NCBI GenBank assembly: GCA_018881555.1
Contig: JACAXG010000075.1
Location: forward strand, 3,268,477-3,332,476
Direction of reading: 5' to 3'
Source: Amblyornis subalaris
Lineage: Eukaryota > Chordata > Aves > Passeriformes > Ptilonorhynchidae
Length of the DNA: 64,000 nt
Shown: positions 27,101-39,812 of the stretch, piece by piece
Layout: each line of letters starts with the position of its first letter
How positions within the stretch are numbered: position 1 is the stretch's first letter
Made by a program: the position numbers and the translations under genes
Notes under the pieces: model-generated
Database searches by the model: none
Seen by the model: only the letters and a program-made list of their open reading frames with translations
Told to the model about the DNA's origin: nothing

Positions 27101-30100
27101 AGCCTGCATCTCCCCTGAACTCCATGGACTTGTCTGGGAATTACCAACAGAGTGAAAGAACTGTTTTCTGAGAGGAGTTAGCCAAGAAAGCTCTTTGGCA
27201 CACGGACGACCGGGGAAAGTGCCTGAAAGCCCCAAGAGGGTGAGCAGCAGCAATACCTCTCCCTTTAAAGCAAATCTATAAGGAAATAAGAGCCTTCTCC
27301 ATAACCTGCAGCGTTCAGTTTACCCAAAGAACGCAGGTAAGAACTTAAAAAATGAAACCAGCTCCTATTGTCTAAATGAAGTGTGCAGCAACCCAGTGCC
27401 AGGATGGCACCACCAGCCACGCAACGAGGCCTCGATTCACGGCTGGGAAAGTTCCTGGAGAGACTGACCCTCCCATATAATTGCTCCATATTACCCATAG
27501 GAACGAAGTTAAACGAACTGAGAAGGGCAGGCCTTACTGTAAGTCATTATCAGCAACCACAACTGTCAGAACAATTCCAGTAACTTCCTAATGGCCTCTC
27601 TATCGGCATTTCCTCAAATTTTACATCTCACGCAGAGCCAGCAGTCAGCNGCAGGGCTGCCTTCATGACTTCCTCTGGTTTGAAACAGAACATTTAGATG
27701 GAACCTTTAACTAAAGGGAAAAACCCTCAAAACCAAGCAAAGCCTTTGATATCTGACGCTGACCTGATGAAAAATGAGCTCTCCCAGGATAACCTGTCAC
27801 TGGTGATTTGTTGGGCACACACAGACAAGAGAGATGCTCAGCTTACAACAAACACAAGCTGTTTGTAATCTGTGCTGTAACAAAATAGACTGTATCACTT
27901 TTCTAGCTCAGTGTTTTTTGACTAAAGCTTGGCAAAGCTAAAGAATTGTTCTACTTCTCACACACTCCTAAGTAACCAAGGGAAGAGAGCACAAGGAGGA
28001 AGGTCTTCTAGAAGAGCTCCATCATAGAAACAACTTCATAATTAATATCTTTTTAATTTCCAGTCAAGCCAACACAGAAATGAAGTGAGAGTTATCCCCA
28101 GGATGACAACCCAACTTCAATGTAGTATGAAACCCTAAAATCCACGTTGACAGACATATATTCTGCATTCCAACTGCATTTTCACCCGCTGTGGTTTTGA
28201 GGGTTTTTTTGGGAAAAGCTCTGTGGCTTTCATCCAGGACTTGGCTGAGGTACCTGATTTACAACTATCTACCTGCCTGTGTATTAAGTTTCGGAAAATG
28301 ATTCTTAAAGCTGCATAGTTAACTGTGCAACATAACAAACACTTGTGGTTCAAAATGTAAAGTGCACACCACATTTAAACCATCCACAAGCCAAATTCAG
28401 GATGCAATTCATTAATGGGTAAAGATCTCAGCATTTTTCTTCTGACCCAATTTCCCAGTGTTCTTAGGCCTGTCTTTTTGTCTGAGACTGAACAAGATGC
28501 ATTCTTCCAGAAGTGCAACTATACTTGATATAAACAAGTCTCTCAAGTGAGAGAAAAACACTCTGCATCTTTCAAATCACAACAAAACTCAGGTCCTTGA
28601 AAAGTCCTAAACAGACCTCTATTATCAGGCTAAAATAGGGATGCTTTATGGGGATTTTGGATCTTGTTCTGCTTAGCATCGTGGATTTGATAGAACACTA
28701 AGATATCTGCACAGCAACCATTCAGCAGCCAAGAATGAGGAGAACTCAATTCTGATGCATTAGTAGAGGTGGAAATTAAATAAAACTCAAGAATGACATT
28801 CATGCAGTAAAGTGGTAATTTTCCAGAAGTTCATTCTATGTATGAGAAAATGGAAATAATCATTATTTAACACATCCATACACATCAAATTGAGTTCAAC
28901 AGCTTTTTACTGGAGGATGCAATAGCAAATAATGAGCAAGCACTTCTGGCCCTAAAGAATAATACAGTACACAGCCACACAGACAAAAAATGACATGCTG
29001 CATTAGAATAATAAAGTGATTCTCAGATTGCACAAAAGAAATTCTATAAAACTCCACAATTGTTGAGTCTGTTGAAAAACTGCACCCGCTTTTCAGAACC
29101 AACCCATGCAGGAAGGATTTCAGCACTCGTGAAAGCCCTAATTTCAATACAGACCTCGGAGGGGGGAAGCTGCCCTAGTTAAGGAACAGTGTTGAAAGCA
29201 AAGCTAAAAACAAATAAAACATGCATCACCGACTTGTTTATTTCTGAAAAGAGCAAAAAACTTCAGAAGCAAACACAGAGCCCTGAAGTTTGAAGTGTGG
29301 TTTTATATCCTTCCCTCTCCCCAAATTAGGAACAAAGTGCTGTTTCTAAGGGGAAATGCAGAACTGAGAACCAGAGCAGAGTTTTAGTCCTGAACACTTT
29401 TTTTCCCATGATATATTCAGGTAATCTTTCACTCTGTAAGGGTTTGCTCTTTANCTGCTGCAGACATTCATAAAGACCTAGGAGAGTTTCCACAGCCACT
29501 TTCTCTGGAGCACATGGAAGTTCATGCATAAAACTTCACTTTTGACATAGATGAAAAGCAAACCATGAGCTTGAANTTCTTAATGCTCAATGTGTGGCTG
29601 CATCCTTTGTCACCTGGATAATTCAGTTGTGTACTGAAGTTAAAAAGGAAATTCCCAAACTAAGTTTTGTGCTGTGTGTGGTGGGTTTGATTTTTCTTTT
29701 CGTTTGGTGTNCCTGTCATTTTAGACATATTGAGGTATAAAAATGTCACAACAGTCATCAGTGTCAGGGAAATTACTGATTACAGTATTGTTAAAGCAAT
29801 CCAGCTATCAGGAAAGCATGCAAATAAATGCTGAGACATAACTGGTTTTGTGTTTTGGGGTAGGTTTGTTTGTTTAAGTCCTAAATACAGCACAGGAAGA
29901 TTAAAAGAAATAGCTGATTTTACCCTAATGAAGCTCAAGCTATTTTTAGAGGAAAAACCTCTCGAATCTTGAATTGCTTGGCTGATTTTCATGATCTTTT
30001 ATTAAGTTATTTATAAATAATAATAATACCCAGGAGAGCATCTTCCTTCCTTGCCTGGAAGCTTTGAACCTCCCCAAATTCTCATTAATCTACTTCAGTA

Positions 30101-33100
30101 ACTTGCCCATACAGTCATATAATTAATTACATGGAGTAAGCAGTGAAGTTTCTCCTTTTTCAGAAGACAGGAACTGTCTCCCTCTCTGAACAGTATTTAT
30201 TATTAAAATAAGAAAACTGCAGTCTGGTGCTGCAGTTGAGTGTCATACTCAGTCTAGGACTATCACAAGNAAACTGATCCAGCCACTTACAGAGTGGCCT
30301 TGTGTCCCTCTGCCATGAATCTTCAGGAGACAGAGAGGTTCTGCCAGCAGGCTTGAAGATAAAACCCATTCAATCCCAGACAGAGATAANGCTAAAGGAA
30401 AGAATCACTGATGCAATCAAGAAAACTCTGCAGTAATAGGAGACAGAGCAGAAAGACAGACTAGAATTGTATTTTGAAACAGGATTACAGTACAAGCTGT
30501 TGTGCATCTTTAAGTAAGCCTTTGCACCACCAAAAATCCTCCTTTGCTCAAATCCCTTCTTTGAAAACCTTTTTCTTTGTGCTGCTGCTCAGACAGAGCA
30601 GAGCCCTGCCTCAAAAGTCTGAGTTATTCAGTGGTAAGGCAGTAAGGTAATTACCACAGCCATCCTGGCTGGCACAGGCACACACTTTTAATGCAGCAAT
30701 TTCTCAAACTTCCTTATTCCAGAAACAAAGAACAAGTCAGTGGTGTTTGGGAAAACGGTGGCACAGCACTGCCAGAGCTCTTGCAATTAATGGCCAGCAG
30801 AGAGACATTTTAACCCAGATTCCCCAATCCCTCCTTGCACTCTATCTTCCAGTTCAATGGGCAAAGTGCTGCAGCCTTTCACCAGCACTGCACAGCAGGT
30901 CTGCAGCCAAACAGCACCAGAGCCAGAGCAAACCCTCCAAACCATGGCCGTGGAGAGCTCCTCTGTCCTCCCAGGGCAGGGCTGTTTGGGTTTTTTTCAT
31001 AACTGCTACAGAGCAAAGAAGATTATTCATTAGCAAGTGCTGCTTCAGTTAAAATCTGCATTCAAATTAAGAGAATGGAACCACGAGAANGCTGCATTCT
31101 GCTCTGACATGAACAAAAAATAAGTTTAATTAAGAGGCGAGTTTGGTAATTAAAAAGAAAAAAAACCCTTACTGGGCCTGACTAAAGTGGAGCTCAGCAG
31201 TTCTGAGGCTGCAGAGCAGGCAGCCAGCAGGCACCCAGGGAAGAGGCTCATCACATTCCTCCCTCCCTGCTGCTTCCCCAGCCACCTTGGGATGGAAAAA
31301 GGAATTGGTGAATTAGCTGTTTTTCCTACATTCTCTCTGTTTTCACGAGAAGATGAAGGATGTGCAGTGCTGAACTGTGTGTCAGCTGGAGCAGTTTCTG
31401 CCCAGGCATCTGTGTGTCCTCCCCTGCAATTGGAGGCGAGGGANGGGGTTTTAATCCAACACTGAAGTTCCACTGAAATCCACAGGAACCTGAGCAACAG
31501 CAGCACAGTGAATGGAAATCAGGGCATGCAGAACAGAGAACAGGGACTACAAAAGAAAAAGAAATTGTATTAAGGTAGAAAACTGGCAGCTTTTTCCAAA
31601 AAGATCAAGCCACCTGCAATCAAAAACCCTGCATCTCGTTGAGCTGATTTCTCTCTGTAAATCAGTGCTGAAGTGAAAATTTGTAAGCAAAGTCAATATT
31701 TAGAGGAAAAACAGTCAGCAAGTCACTGCTTCCATTAAGATCTTGCCAGTATCACNATCAAAGTTTGGAAGCAGTTTTCCCGGCGATTATTCCCTACTGA
31801 ATGTGCCCATTTCTGCCCAAACAACAACAGGAAATTTGGCACAGTTCTGCTGATAACAAAATGCCATAATGAAAGTAATAAAAATATTTAGTACTCCAGA
31901 GTACTTCACATACATGAAGTACTGCACAAACACTAATTTCTCCTAATCATCTCAGGTATGTATTATTAATAGCACCATTACACAACTGCTGCAGGTTCCA
32001 GTTGTTTCTTTTGCTCACTTTTCCTTTTCACATGCAGCACCCATCCCTTTGATTTGTTTGTCCTCTTCTTTTTCCTCCTTCAAACAAGGTTTTTACCCAT
32101 CTACTCTGGCGCCCCAACCCTCTCTGTCCCAATTTTAAGCATTTTAAGACACACAAGGGTGTCTGAACACTTGCAGCAGGTTCATCTCATCTACCTGCAT
32201 TGCTCACATATGACACTCCAACTAAGATGACTTTTTTCTTTATTTTTACTGGATAGATCCACAGGCTGCATAGCAACACTCATCAGAAAGATGCAGTCAC
32301 CTGAACAATTAAAAACACAGCTAATGATATCTGCACCACACAGGCACCTGCTTCCCCACCAGCCACTTCTTTTAGAAAGGGATAAATAAGTAATTTTTGA
32401 GTGCTGGAGCTGAGTAATAAAGTCATAATCACACAATTGCCATACAAATCTACTACAGCAAATGCTGGCAACCACTAAGTTGTCTGTTTTCACCCAGTTT
32501 TACAAGGAATTCCTCATAGGTAATAAAATCTGTAATTTCAATCTAAACTTCTGAAGACTTCATCACTTTTTACACAAACTCATCAGTATCACCTGATATC
32601 ACTCACATACAACACAAGGGAAATTTTCACTCCCATACACACACAATATTGCAAATTTAATCAAGCACATTAGTTCCTTCTTTGCTGACTTAGACTATAA
32701 TTCATCAATAACTGCAGAATTTCTCAAGACAGACTCTAAGTTGACAGAATTGTTTCCTCTGAGGNAGCACTTTTCAGAGCAGTTTTTAAAATGCTAAGCT
32801 AGATCTATTCATCAAAATTGTTTTCTTTAGATTGAAAACAGCATTAAAGAAAAAGGATGACTTGTTTGCACCCCTGGCCAAAAGAACATAAACAGAAAAG
32901 ATGAAACACTTTTAGGGAATGGCACAGACCCAAGAAAATAAGATTTCAAAAATGAACAGCAAACACGACCATGCCAGATTTGGTATTTCTTTAAGCATCT
33001 GACATGCCAAAGAATCTGAGGTGTTAGGTAAAAATATTAACAGGGCATCAGTATTCAACAAGATCTGACTGCCAGCCTTATTTTAATTAACAGGAGTTAA

Positions 33101-36100
33101 TTTTTTTATTTAAAAAATTAGGTGTTGTTTATCTCTCCAACTGTTGGTAAAGCTATTCTTGAATTACCTGTACAGAGCTTAAACAGGAAACTGAGTGACT
33201 TGGAAATTTCATGCCTCCTATCCACAGCCAGCAGAATTCCTGGACAAATCTCCTTTCCCAANAGAACTCACAATGAGCTGATCTATAACACGGACAGAGC
33301 AGCAGTGGAGTTTTTGAAGGGAGAAGAANAGGAGGTGTTTCCTCTCACCCGCCCTGGTGTGGGGTGTGGCAGCGCAGGGCCCTTCGTGCCCCCTGCCCGA
33401 GGGCTGCCCCAGCACCACTGGGATCCCAGCACGGAAATCCCCANTCCTGCCAGCAGCACTGACACAGCAGCCAGCCCCACCCCGGGAAAGGGAGTCCAAA
33501 TGGATCCAGGATCCTCAGGGCTTAATGGAAAGCCAGGCACAGCCAGGGTCTGCGCAGCGCTTCGGCTGTTTGTCATTCCCTTTGTGCCTAATGTATGTTG
33601 GATCCTTTTATTCATCAGCATTTTGTACCCACAGATTTTTCATTTCCTCTCCTTTTTTAGGATTGCCTACATATATAACATTAAGACAGAGATTCTCCTT
33701 CAGTCTTCTTCCAGAGCAGATGANGTTCGAAATGTGACACAAAAATAAAAGAGGTAGATTCCCATCTCTCCTCTTCCTCCCCACTGAGATATCCCCCAAA
33801 TAATCCCACCCAGGAGCTTTTTGAAGAGCATTCATGGAAAACACAGCCAAGAGAAACCACCAGTTTTTGTTTATCCTGTCTCACATGGCTGTGCATAAAG
33901 AAAAAGGCTGACAGAAGAGTCTGGCACTCTGCAGTGGGGCAGCAGTTCACACATTCTGTGATCAGGTCATGCAATAAATATGTAATAGGTCAACGTACTT
34001 AATATCATAAATTAAGCAGAGTCAAGACCAGGTCAATGCTCCAATATCTGATATGAATATATAATTCCTGTAGCATTATTACACTGCTTTGCAGAATATA
34101 ATAATATATTGTAAGTTTACATTCCTGTGTCCGTTTTCCAAGCTCTTCTCATAGATTTCCCTCCACTGAAAATATTTGGCTTTTTACTCCTGTGTCTTTG
34201 TGTAAATATATTCATCATGTACTTCTGTCAATTAGTCTGGCACCAGGATTTACTGCACTGCAAATATTCAGCATCATGACTCACACAAAGCTTGTCAGTT
34301 TATCCTAGGAGCATGTTTGGTGTAATTTGCCAGCTCCTGGTGATTTCTTGGGACCTTTTCTTAGCTTTTACAGCTTTTTGGCATGAATAGCTCATTAACT
34401 GCTTTCTCTGAAGACAAATATGTTGAAACTCTCTAATAATTTCCTCTGCCAGTATCTCTTTCTGAGCTTACTGACTCTCAATTCAAAAGTTTTGCAAGCT
34501 TTGATTTCTTGCCAATGTTGTCTTCTGCTTCTACACTGAATTTCTTCACAGTCCTTACAGTTATCTCCACCTTGCAGAGTATTCTATAATTAGTTTTGGC
34601 NCTGTTTACTAAAGATCCCCAGTTCACACTTATTTCTTGTTTTCTTTTTCTCAGTGTTGTGGTTGGGTTTTTTTCAAGTCTTGACATTTTCAAATAGTCA
34701 CCCAGAAGATGCTTTAACTGTTTCTAAAACTGCCTTAATTTTATTTTTCTAGCATTTTAATCCTAAAAACATACTGCAGAGTTTAGCATGTTCAAAAGAT
34801 CAAAATAACCAATGCCTCAATAAATGTTGGGCTCAAATTCTGAAGACATCTGCCAGACNTTTACAAATGGGTTTAAGTTTTCCTCTCTTAATTTTTGCAA
34901 ACTTTCCAAAATAATGCACTCAAGGGAATATCAGTTTCTTAGAAGGGTATTTTACAATTCCAGAAATACTTAAACATTCTATTTCAAGATCATGCTTAAC
35001 AAAAGTCATAATTCAAGCTNTGAATTAACTAATTCCTAAGTTTTAAGGATATTAAAGAAAACTGAGGACGAAGTGACGATAAGCCACAATTGAAAAAAAA
35101 TTGGTTTAATTTCCTGTAAAAGATTTTTGTGCAGTTCTGGCTGTAAGTTTAAACATAAGAAAGCCACAGGTAATTTTTTATTTATTTTATTTTTTAAATG
35201 CAAGGCTGCCCTCTCGTGTGAGCCTGAGGTTTAGCACGATTACAGGCAAAGAGAGAGGCAGGAAGATCAGACCTCCTGACTCTAAAAACCACAAACCCTT
35301 CAGTTCTTTGCTCTCAGCTGTGCTGTTTTTGCTGAACAGGGACAAACAAAGCAGCTACTCAGAACTTAATGCCCTCTCTGCAACAGGAAAGTGCNTTCTA
35401 TTTTGCTTGTTATCTGGTAAATTAGAGTCAATTTGCAAATATTTAAGTGCATAGGTAATTTTGGAATTAGTCTCTTCCATCATCTTTTGTACACATTCAG
35501 TAGAGACAAGAGAAAAAAGGTTCTTCTCTGTTTGACTGACAAAAAAAAAAGAGAAACCCAGCCAAATCATGGGAGTTTCTGTTTCATTTCTTAAACTTTA
35601 TCCCAGTCAGTGTGGAAAGCATCTGCTCCCTTGGGAGGAGGAGGTCTGAGTCACGAGTGACTTGCAAAAGCTCCTGAAGGCAACACAGACCTGTCACTGA
35701 CAAGATCCTAAACCCNAAATCACTGACACTACAATGATTATCACCTACCATACACAGCTCACACTCAGCAAAAGCCATAAATGTTTATCCAGCTGCAAGA
35801 AATTCGGAATGTTTCATCCCCCAGAGGAGTTAGGCACCTCCAACATAAGCAAATAAGAAACAACACCTACTTCCGAAGGTGTTCGTGTTCCTTCAGGAAT
35901 AGTTCTGTTCTTCTGTTATTCACACCAGACCCGCTTTTATATGATCTAAAATCCAACAAAACAAGAACCTTAATGAGAATTGTGAATTCAGATAACTCCT
36001 TTTGCTTTATTCAGAGCACAGACAAGCGAGCTATGCCAACATTCCCCTCCAGAAGGGTTTCCACCTTCTCCNTTTGAGGACAGCCCCACACTTCTGCTGT

Positions 36101-39100
36101 AACAAACACAACTTACTCGATATCTTTCCGTACTGATCCCAACAGGTTCTCCCTTTCTCGTATTGCCAAGAAGTTTGCTTTGGTTTTGTGGAATTCNTGC
36201 GTATAATCCTAAAATAACAAACAGTTATTCCAACATCAGGGTCCTGAGGTCAATTTAACAATATAAGATACCCATGGAAGATCCAACCACCCTTTAAATT
36301 GTTAAGCGCAAGACCAACTTAAGAATTTAACAGCAAAAATGCTGGAAGTTAATGCAAAGTATTTTTTAAACTTACTGCTCTTACAGTAGTTGCTACATTT
36401 GATGGCTACAGCTACAGTTGTGGAGGGAAATCCACTGTAATTCCTTCTCCCAGTTTCATCCATCCTCACCTTTCTATGAATTAGTTTGTGCTGGAATTTC
36501 CCATTAGCGGTTGAAACAGAAGCCCTAATAAAACCTACTTCGTTGGTGTGGTGAAGATCTGCTTGGGTTTATTCTGTTTATTCTGTCAGTCTTTTCTGAA
36601 CAGTGAAGGTGACTTATTTTTAAGTTGCAGTTTTACATTCTAAACCATTTCAGGCAGCTGGTACTTCTCAAAAACCAATTTAACTGGCAACTGGTGTGCA
36701 CCAAAAACCATTGTAATCATTCATACAAGTGCTGTTGCTTTTTACACTGTGTATTGACTGCACAGATGCCAAACAGAAATCAAACTGTACATGACAAGCC
36801 AAATAAAATATGTATTTTAACAGTACCATGCCATCCATCACCAGTCTGAAACATGGTTAATTTATAGCACTGACGAGCAGCTTTAACCATCACATTTCCT
36901 TCATCTCCCTTGAGAAGTTTAGAAGGTTTTACAGTCATGTTTTCTGAAGTGTGATGTTCCCTTGCACATTGTTACGTGACAAACCACACAGACAAAGTAA
37001 TTCATTACAGCACTTTCCCCTTTTGCTACAGAAAACCCACCCACACAAAGCAGCACCCTTTACTGTTCTTTCTTAGCTAAGTTCTAGTCACCAATATGAC
37101 ATAAAAAGCTCTATTTTTTTCATCTCAGAGTTCAGCAGGTGCCTGGAGAGAGGGAAAGCGAGATGGAATCAGTGGCATGTACACCTTCTGGTAAGACAAT
37201 CCAGCATGCTGTGATATCAGCATGGATAATAATAATAATTTTAAACAAAGGAAGAACATAAAGGCAGGGAGGAGGCCCTTTTGTTACCTGCAGGATGTCC
37301 CTGTGCCGCTGCAGCGTGTGCATCAGCGCNGCGTTCAGCGACGGCACGCCCGCACTGTTGGTGTACTCTGCCATCTTGTCATTTATTCCAGTCAGCTACA
37401 GGAAGGAAGAACACCCCAGAAAACATCGAATGGCTTATTCTTGCAAGAAAACTACAGTGCACAAGCCGAAGGAGCCAGCTAGACATGCCCACCTTGTCTA
37501 ACACCCATCACAGAAACCCGGACTGCGATATTGCCTAAATTGTGAATTAAACCCAAAGTAACTCGAGTTACCTTCCCCAGAAGTTGCTCAATCTCCACAG
37601 CCATGGTCTCAAACATTCTGTCCTGGCTTGATCCATTTAATAGAGGAGTTGTGTCAGAACTAAGGAAAAGAGGAGGTGCAGTTACTGAAAAGTTGCATCA
37701 TTTCATGAATGCCAGAAATAAGGAAACACCAGCGACAGGGGCTGGAAAGCTCCACTATACCCAGGATTCCTAGAGATGAATTAAGCTCAGACAAATTACA
37801 TTTTCTATACATGCCTCTAACTCTTATCTGAACAGATTACACAGTATCACCTGCAGGAAATACAATCTCTCATTGGAAGACATGTCTGACACCACATACC
37901 TGTCTGCTACCAGTGACCTTCTCCCCCCACCTTTTAAGCTTGGTTTATTTATTTACTGGCAGGAGGGAGCACTGCACTGTTAGCACCTTACTGCAGCAAC
38001 ATAATTACATCTTAATACCACAGTGTTAGGACAAGCCACTGACCTATTAAGCAATCAGTGTCCTACAGAGCAACACAAACCACACCATTAGTTTCACACA
38101 CCTCCCCTATTTGCTTTTAAAGATAAACTGAAACCACAAGGAAAAGTCACATCTCAGACTATCCTGCAGAAGTACGACAACTAACACCCCTCAGAGACTA
38201 CTCATGGCTTTGGTCCTCTGCCCGGAGTAGGAGAAGTAAGTTTTGCACAGGACAACAAAAATAGTGAAAACAATTAGATTACATGGCAAGTAATAGCACA
38301 GAGCCAGAAACAAAAGTGAAGCTAGGGCTATGATTCAAGAGTGACATGATCATTCCCGAGGTGCTCTCAGGCTTCCAGAACTAGAATTTCAGGGAAAGGT
38401 TCAAAATGGATTAAATCATTAAATTAAATAAAAAAGAAAAATATCAACACACATACCTACAGTAGTCACACTCACAACTGATACAGTTAAGAAGCAAAGA
38501 ATAGCAGTTTTTAAAGGTTGCAAACAGACAGAGAAGTTGATAATTCCTGCTGCAGAATCACAGGGAAGAGCTCACCTCTGGCTCACAAGACAGAAAGACT
38601 TGAAGAGTTTTATCACATTAATTCTTCATTCAAACGTGAATGTGACTAAAGCAAACAGGAACTACTCAATGTACCTGTTTATCTGGTTCATATATATACA
38701 CACACACATATAAAAACATATGCNTAGCTCTCATTATTCTAATTAACATTGCCCCTGTCCATGGCAGGGGGATTGGAATGAGACAATCTTTAAGGTCCCT
38801 TCCAATCNAAACCATTTTATCTTAGGACAAAGCCAGGAAAAAACAGCCATTCGTTTCAAAGAGAAGGCTTGTTCCCTGCACATCCTTGCACCAGTCACAG
38901 CTGCTCAGGGCTCCAGTTCCCTTAAAACTGGGATTACAAATAGCACATCAGCCCACCCGGGAGGTGCAAGGCTAAATTCCCCTAACACCGAAGTCCTTGA
39001 TAACCTCCTGTTAGTTTCATACAAGAAAAACTGGGAAATAAGACAACGCAATGAGCATTGAAAAGTCCTANCACCAGTTCACACAGAATGAAGTTTAAAT

Positions 39101-39812
39101 TCAGCCGACCTACGTCACTCGCAGCCCTGCCTGACTCACACGCCAGTATCGCATCCAGAGCTACACCAGCAGCAAGAAGTGCCAGAATGAGCTTCCTAAG
39201 AAGCTAAGCGTAAGAGCCACAGGTGGGACCAGCAGCCAGCAAACGATAAAACCGCACCAAGCACCACCGGCAGCGTTTAAAACAAAAAGAAACGGGCTAG
39301 TACCTATACCTGTCGCGCCTTCCGTCTCGGCTGCTGCTGTAGCTGGTGCAGAGCTTGCTGAAGGAGACCAGCTTCAGGTCCAGCTCGTTCTCCAGCTGCC
39401 TCGCCTGCTTCCTGAGATCTGCACGGGGCGGGGGAGAGTCACAACCCGCACCGGGACCCCGCGCCCCCGGGGGTCCCGTTCTCGCAGGAAGGGGAACCCG
39501 CAGGGAAAGGGGGACCGTCACGGGTGGGGGAGCGCCCCACGCCCACAGCGGGGCACGGCTGAGCACCCACAGCCCCCGGAGGGGCTGCCCCGCCGCGGCG
39601 CTCAGCAGGCACCGGCGCCTCAAGGCTGACGGGCCGGCANCGCCCGCGCCCGCTGGCCCCCCGGGAGAGGGCAAAGGGGCACCGGCGGCGGTTCCGCCCT
39701 GCCGTGCCCGGGCCGGGCCGTGCCCCGGGGGGCCCCGCGGGGCGCAGCCGCCCCNTGCCCGCCGCCCCCCGCCCCACTCGCCTTCCCAGTAGTTGCTGCT
39801 CCCCGCCGCCAT
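14986..39812 (-). CDS. GOSR1: GOSR1 (Golgi SNAP receptor complex member 1, GS28), complete CDS in nine exons
   Basis: Tail-anchored Qb-SNARE of the cis-Golgi that works in ER-to-Golgi and intra-Golgi vesicle fusion. The join is 39812-39782, 39418-39304, 37659-37572, 37395-37288, 36208-36117, 35945-35871, 21616-21587, 15954-15872 and 15110-14986. These sum to 747 nt, i.e. 248 residues plus stop, with all phases compatible; human GOSR1 has 250. Seen in order: N-terminus MAAGSSNYWE, an N-terminal helical region (DLRKQARQLENELDLKLVSF), the conserved segment EYTNSAGVPSLN, a SNARE motif whose presumed zero-layer Gln is near residue 192 (MTSQRGVLKS), and a C-terminal anchor (residues 229-247) after the basic RKRR. 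The start ATG has A at -3 and G at +4 and sits in a CpG island. Intron 1 has a GC donor. Two N bases fall in exons: one is silent (Ala), the other leaves His or Gln. Confidence 0.97.
15111..15871 (-). other. GOSR1 intron between exons 8 and 9
   Basis: 761 bp, donor GTATCC, acceptor CCCAAG. AT-rich, with several unresolved bases; nothing else recognised. Confidence 0.85.
15872..15954 (-). CDS. GOSR1: GOSR1 exon 8
   Basis: 83 bp, residues 180-207. Encodes the core of the SNARE motif (IAMATKENMTSQRGVLKSIQ), with the presumed zero-layer Gln in TSQRG. Acceptor CTTTCCCCAG, donor AA|GTATCC. Confidence 0.95.
15955..21586 (-). other. GOSR1 intron between exons 7 and 8
   Basis: 5.6 kb, mostly AT-rich. 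It contains a CpG-containing block at about 17,710-18,380 with open frames on both strands and a 41-codon ORF at 21,158-21,283; both are treated as findings. No repeat family recognised. Confidence 0.8.
17713..17867 (-). other. Possible unannotated terminal exon in a GOSR1 intron
   Basis: Minus strand. A good acceptor (T-rich tract, ATATGCATTTGTCAG) is followed by an open frame of 50 codons ending in TAA. It starts Gln-rich (RQWQQQVNEH) and becomes acidic (LSEEGYEEAAVLEIPDQS). I do not recognise the protein. The phase (two bases completing a codon) does not fit a splice from GOSR1 exon 7. Chance is a serious alternative for a frame of this length, and the opposite strand is also partly open. 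Confidence 0.2.
21587..21616 (-). CDS. GOSR1: GOSR1 exon 7, a 30-bp microexon
   Basis: Encodes SDRLIEETI, with split codons at both ends (Asn at the start, Ser at the end). Acceptor is a long T-rich tract ending GGCTTTCAG; donor AG|GTAGGA. Without it, exons 6 and 8 still join in frame (30 = 3 x 10), but ten residues of the SNARE motif would be lost. Confidence 0.93.
21617..35870 (-). other. GOSR1 intron between exons 6 and 7
   Basis: 14.3 kb, donor GTAGGT, acceptor TTTCAG; AT-rich. GC-rich CpG-containing islets lie at about 22,460-22,930 and 33,330-33,580. I recognise no nested gene, RNA gene or full-length repeat. Confidence 0.8.
35871..35945 (-). CDS. GOSR1: GOSR1 exon 6
   Basis: 75 bp, residues 145-169. 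Encodes SYKSGSGVNNRRTELFLKEH and the start of the SNARE motif. Acceptor GGATTTTAG, donor AA|GTAGGT. A 14.3-kb intron follows before the microexon. Confidence 0.95.
36117..36208 (-). CDS. GOSR1: GOSR1 exon 5
   Basis: 92 bp, residues 115-144. Encodes EFHKTKANFLAIRERENLLG and following residues. Acceptor TATTTTAG, donor GA|GTAAGT. The unresolved base at 36,197 makes residue 118 His or Gln; human has His. Confidence 0.95.
36209..37287 (-). other. GOSR1 intron between exons 4 and 5
   Basis: 1,079 bp, GT-AG. A short ATA/ATT repeat lies at about 37,227-37,242; nothing else recognised. Confidence 0.85.
37288..37395 (-). CDS. GOSR1: GOSR1 exon 4
   Basis: 108 bp, exactly 36 codons, residues 79-114 (LTGINDKMAEYTNSAGVPSL and following). 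Acceptor CCTGTAG, donor CAG|GTAACA. The unresolved base at 37,330 is the third position of an Ala codon and does not change the protein. Confidence 0.96.
37572..37659 (-). CDS. GOSR1: GOSR1 exon 3
   Basis: 88 bp, residues 49-78. Encodes SSDTTPLLNGSSQDRMFETM and the following EIEQLL stretch. Acceptor CCTTAG, donor AAG|GTAACT. It ends on a codon boundary. Confidence 0.95.
38691..38712. repeat. (TA)n(CA)n microsatellite
   Basis: A TATATATA run passing into CACACACA and back to TATA, next to a CR1 3' end. Confidence 0.8.
38752..38824 (+). mobile_element. CR1 LINE 3'-end fragment
   Basis: Reads as the avian CR1 3' terminus: CATGGCAGGGGGATTGGAAT, then TTTAAGGTCCCTTCCAATC and AAACCATTTTAT. It is a 5'-truncated copy of about 73 bp inserted in a GOSR1 intron, opposite to the gene. 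This element family supports an avian source. Confidence 0.85.
39304..39418 (-). CDS. GOSR1: GOSR1 exon 2
   Basis: 115 bp, residues 11-48. Encodes the conserved N-terminal helix ending at the basic RDGRRDRY. Acceptor CCGTGCAG, donor AG|GTACTA. A second GT lies six bases earlier (AG|GTATAG); using it would drop Arg-Tyr, which the human protein keeps, so the later donor was chosen. It is two residues shorter than human before RDGRRD. Confidence 0.94.
39782..39812 (-). CDS. GOSR1: GOSR1 exon 1 (coding part)
   Basis: Encodes residues 1-10 (MAAGSSNYWE) plus the first base of an Asp codon. The donor reads AAG|GCGAGT, a GC donor. The only nearby GT would add four bases and break the frame into exon 2. 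The 5' UTR continues to higher coordinates, but its start cannot be fixed from sequence. Confidence 0.93.

Larger units (their letters stand above)
37660..39303 (-). other. GOSR1 intron between exons 2 and 3
   Basis: 1,644 bp, GT-AG. It contains a TA/CA microsatellite at 38,691-38,712 and a CR1 3' end just beyond it; nothing else recognised. Confidence 0.85.

Noticed and set aside
39304..39312. Alternative GOSR1 exon 2 donor at AG|GTATAG
   Set aside because: It would remove Arg-Tyr from a conserved motif; the donor six bases later keeps the match to human and the same frame.
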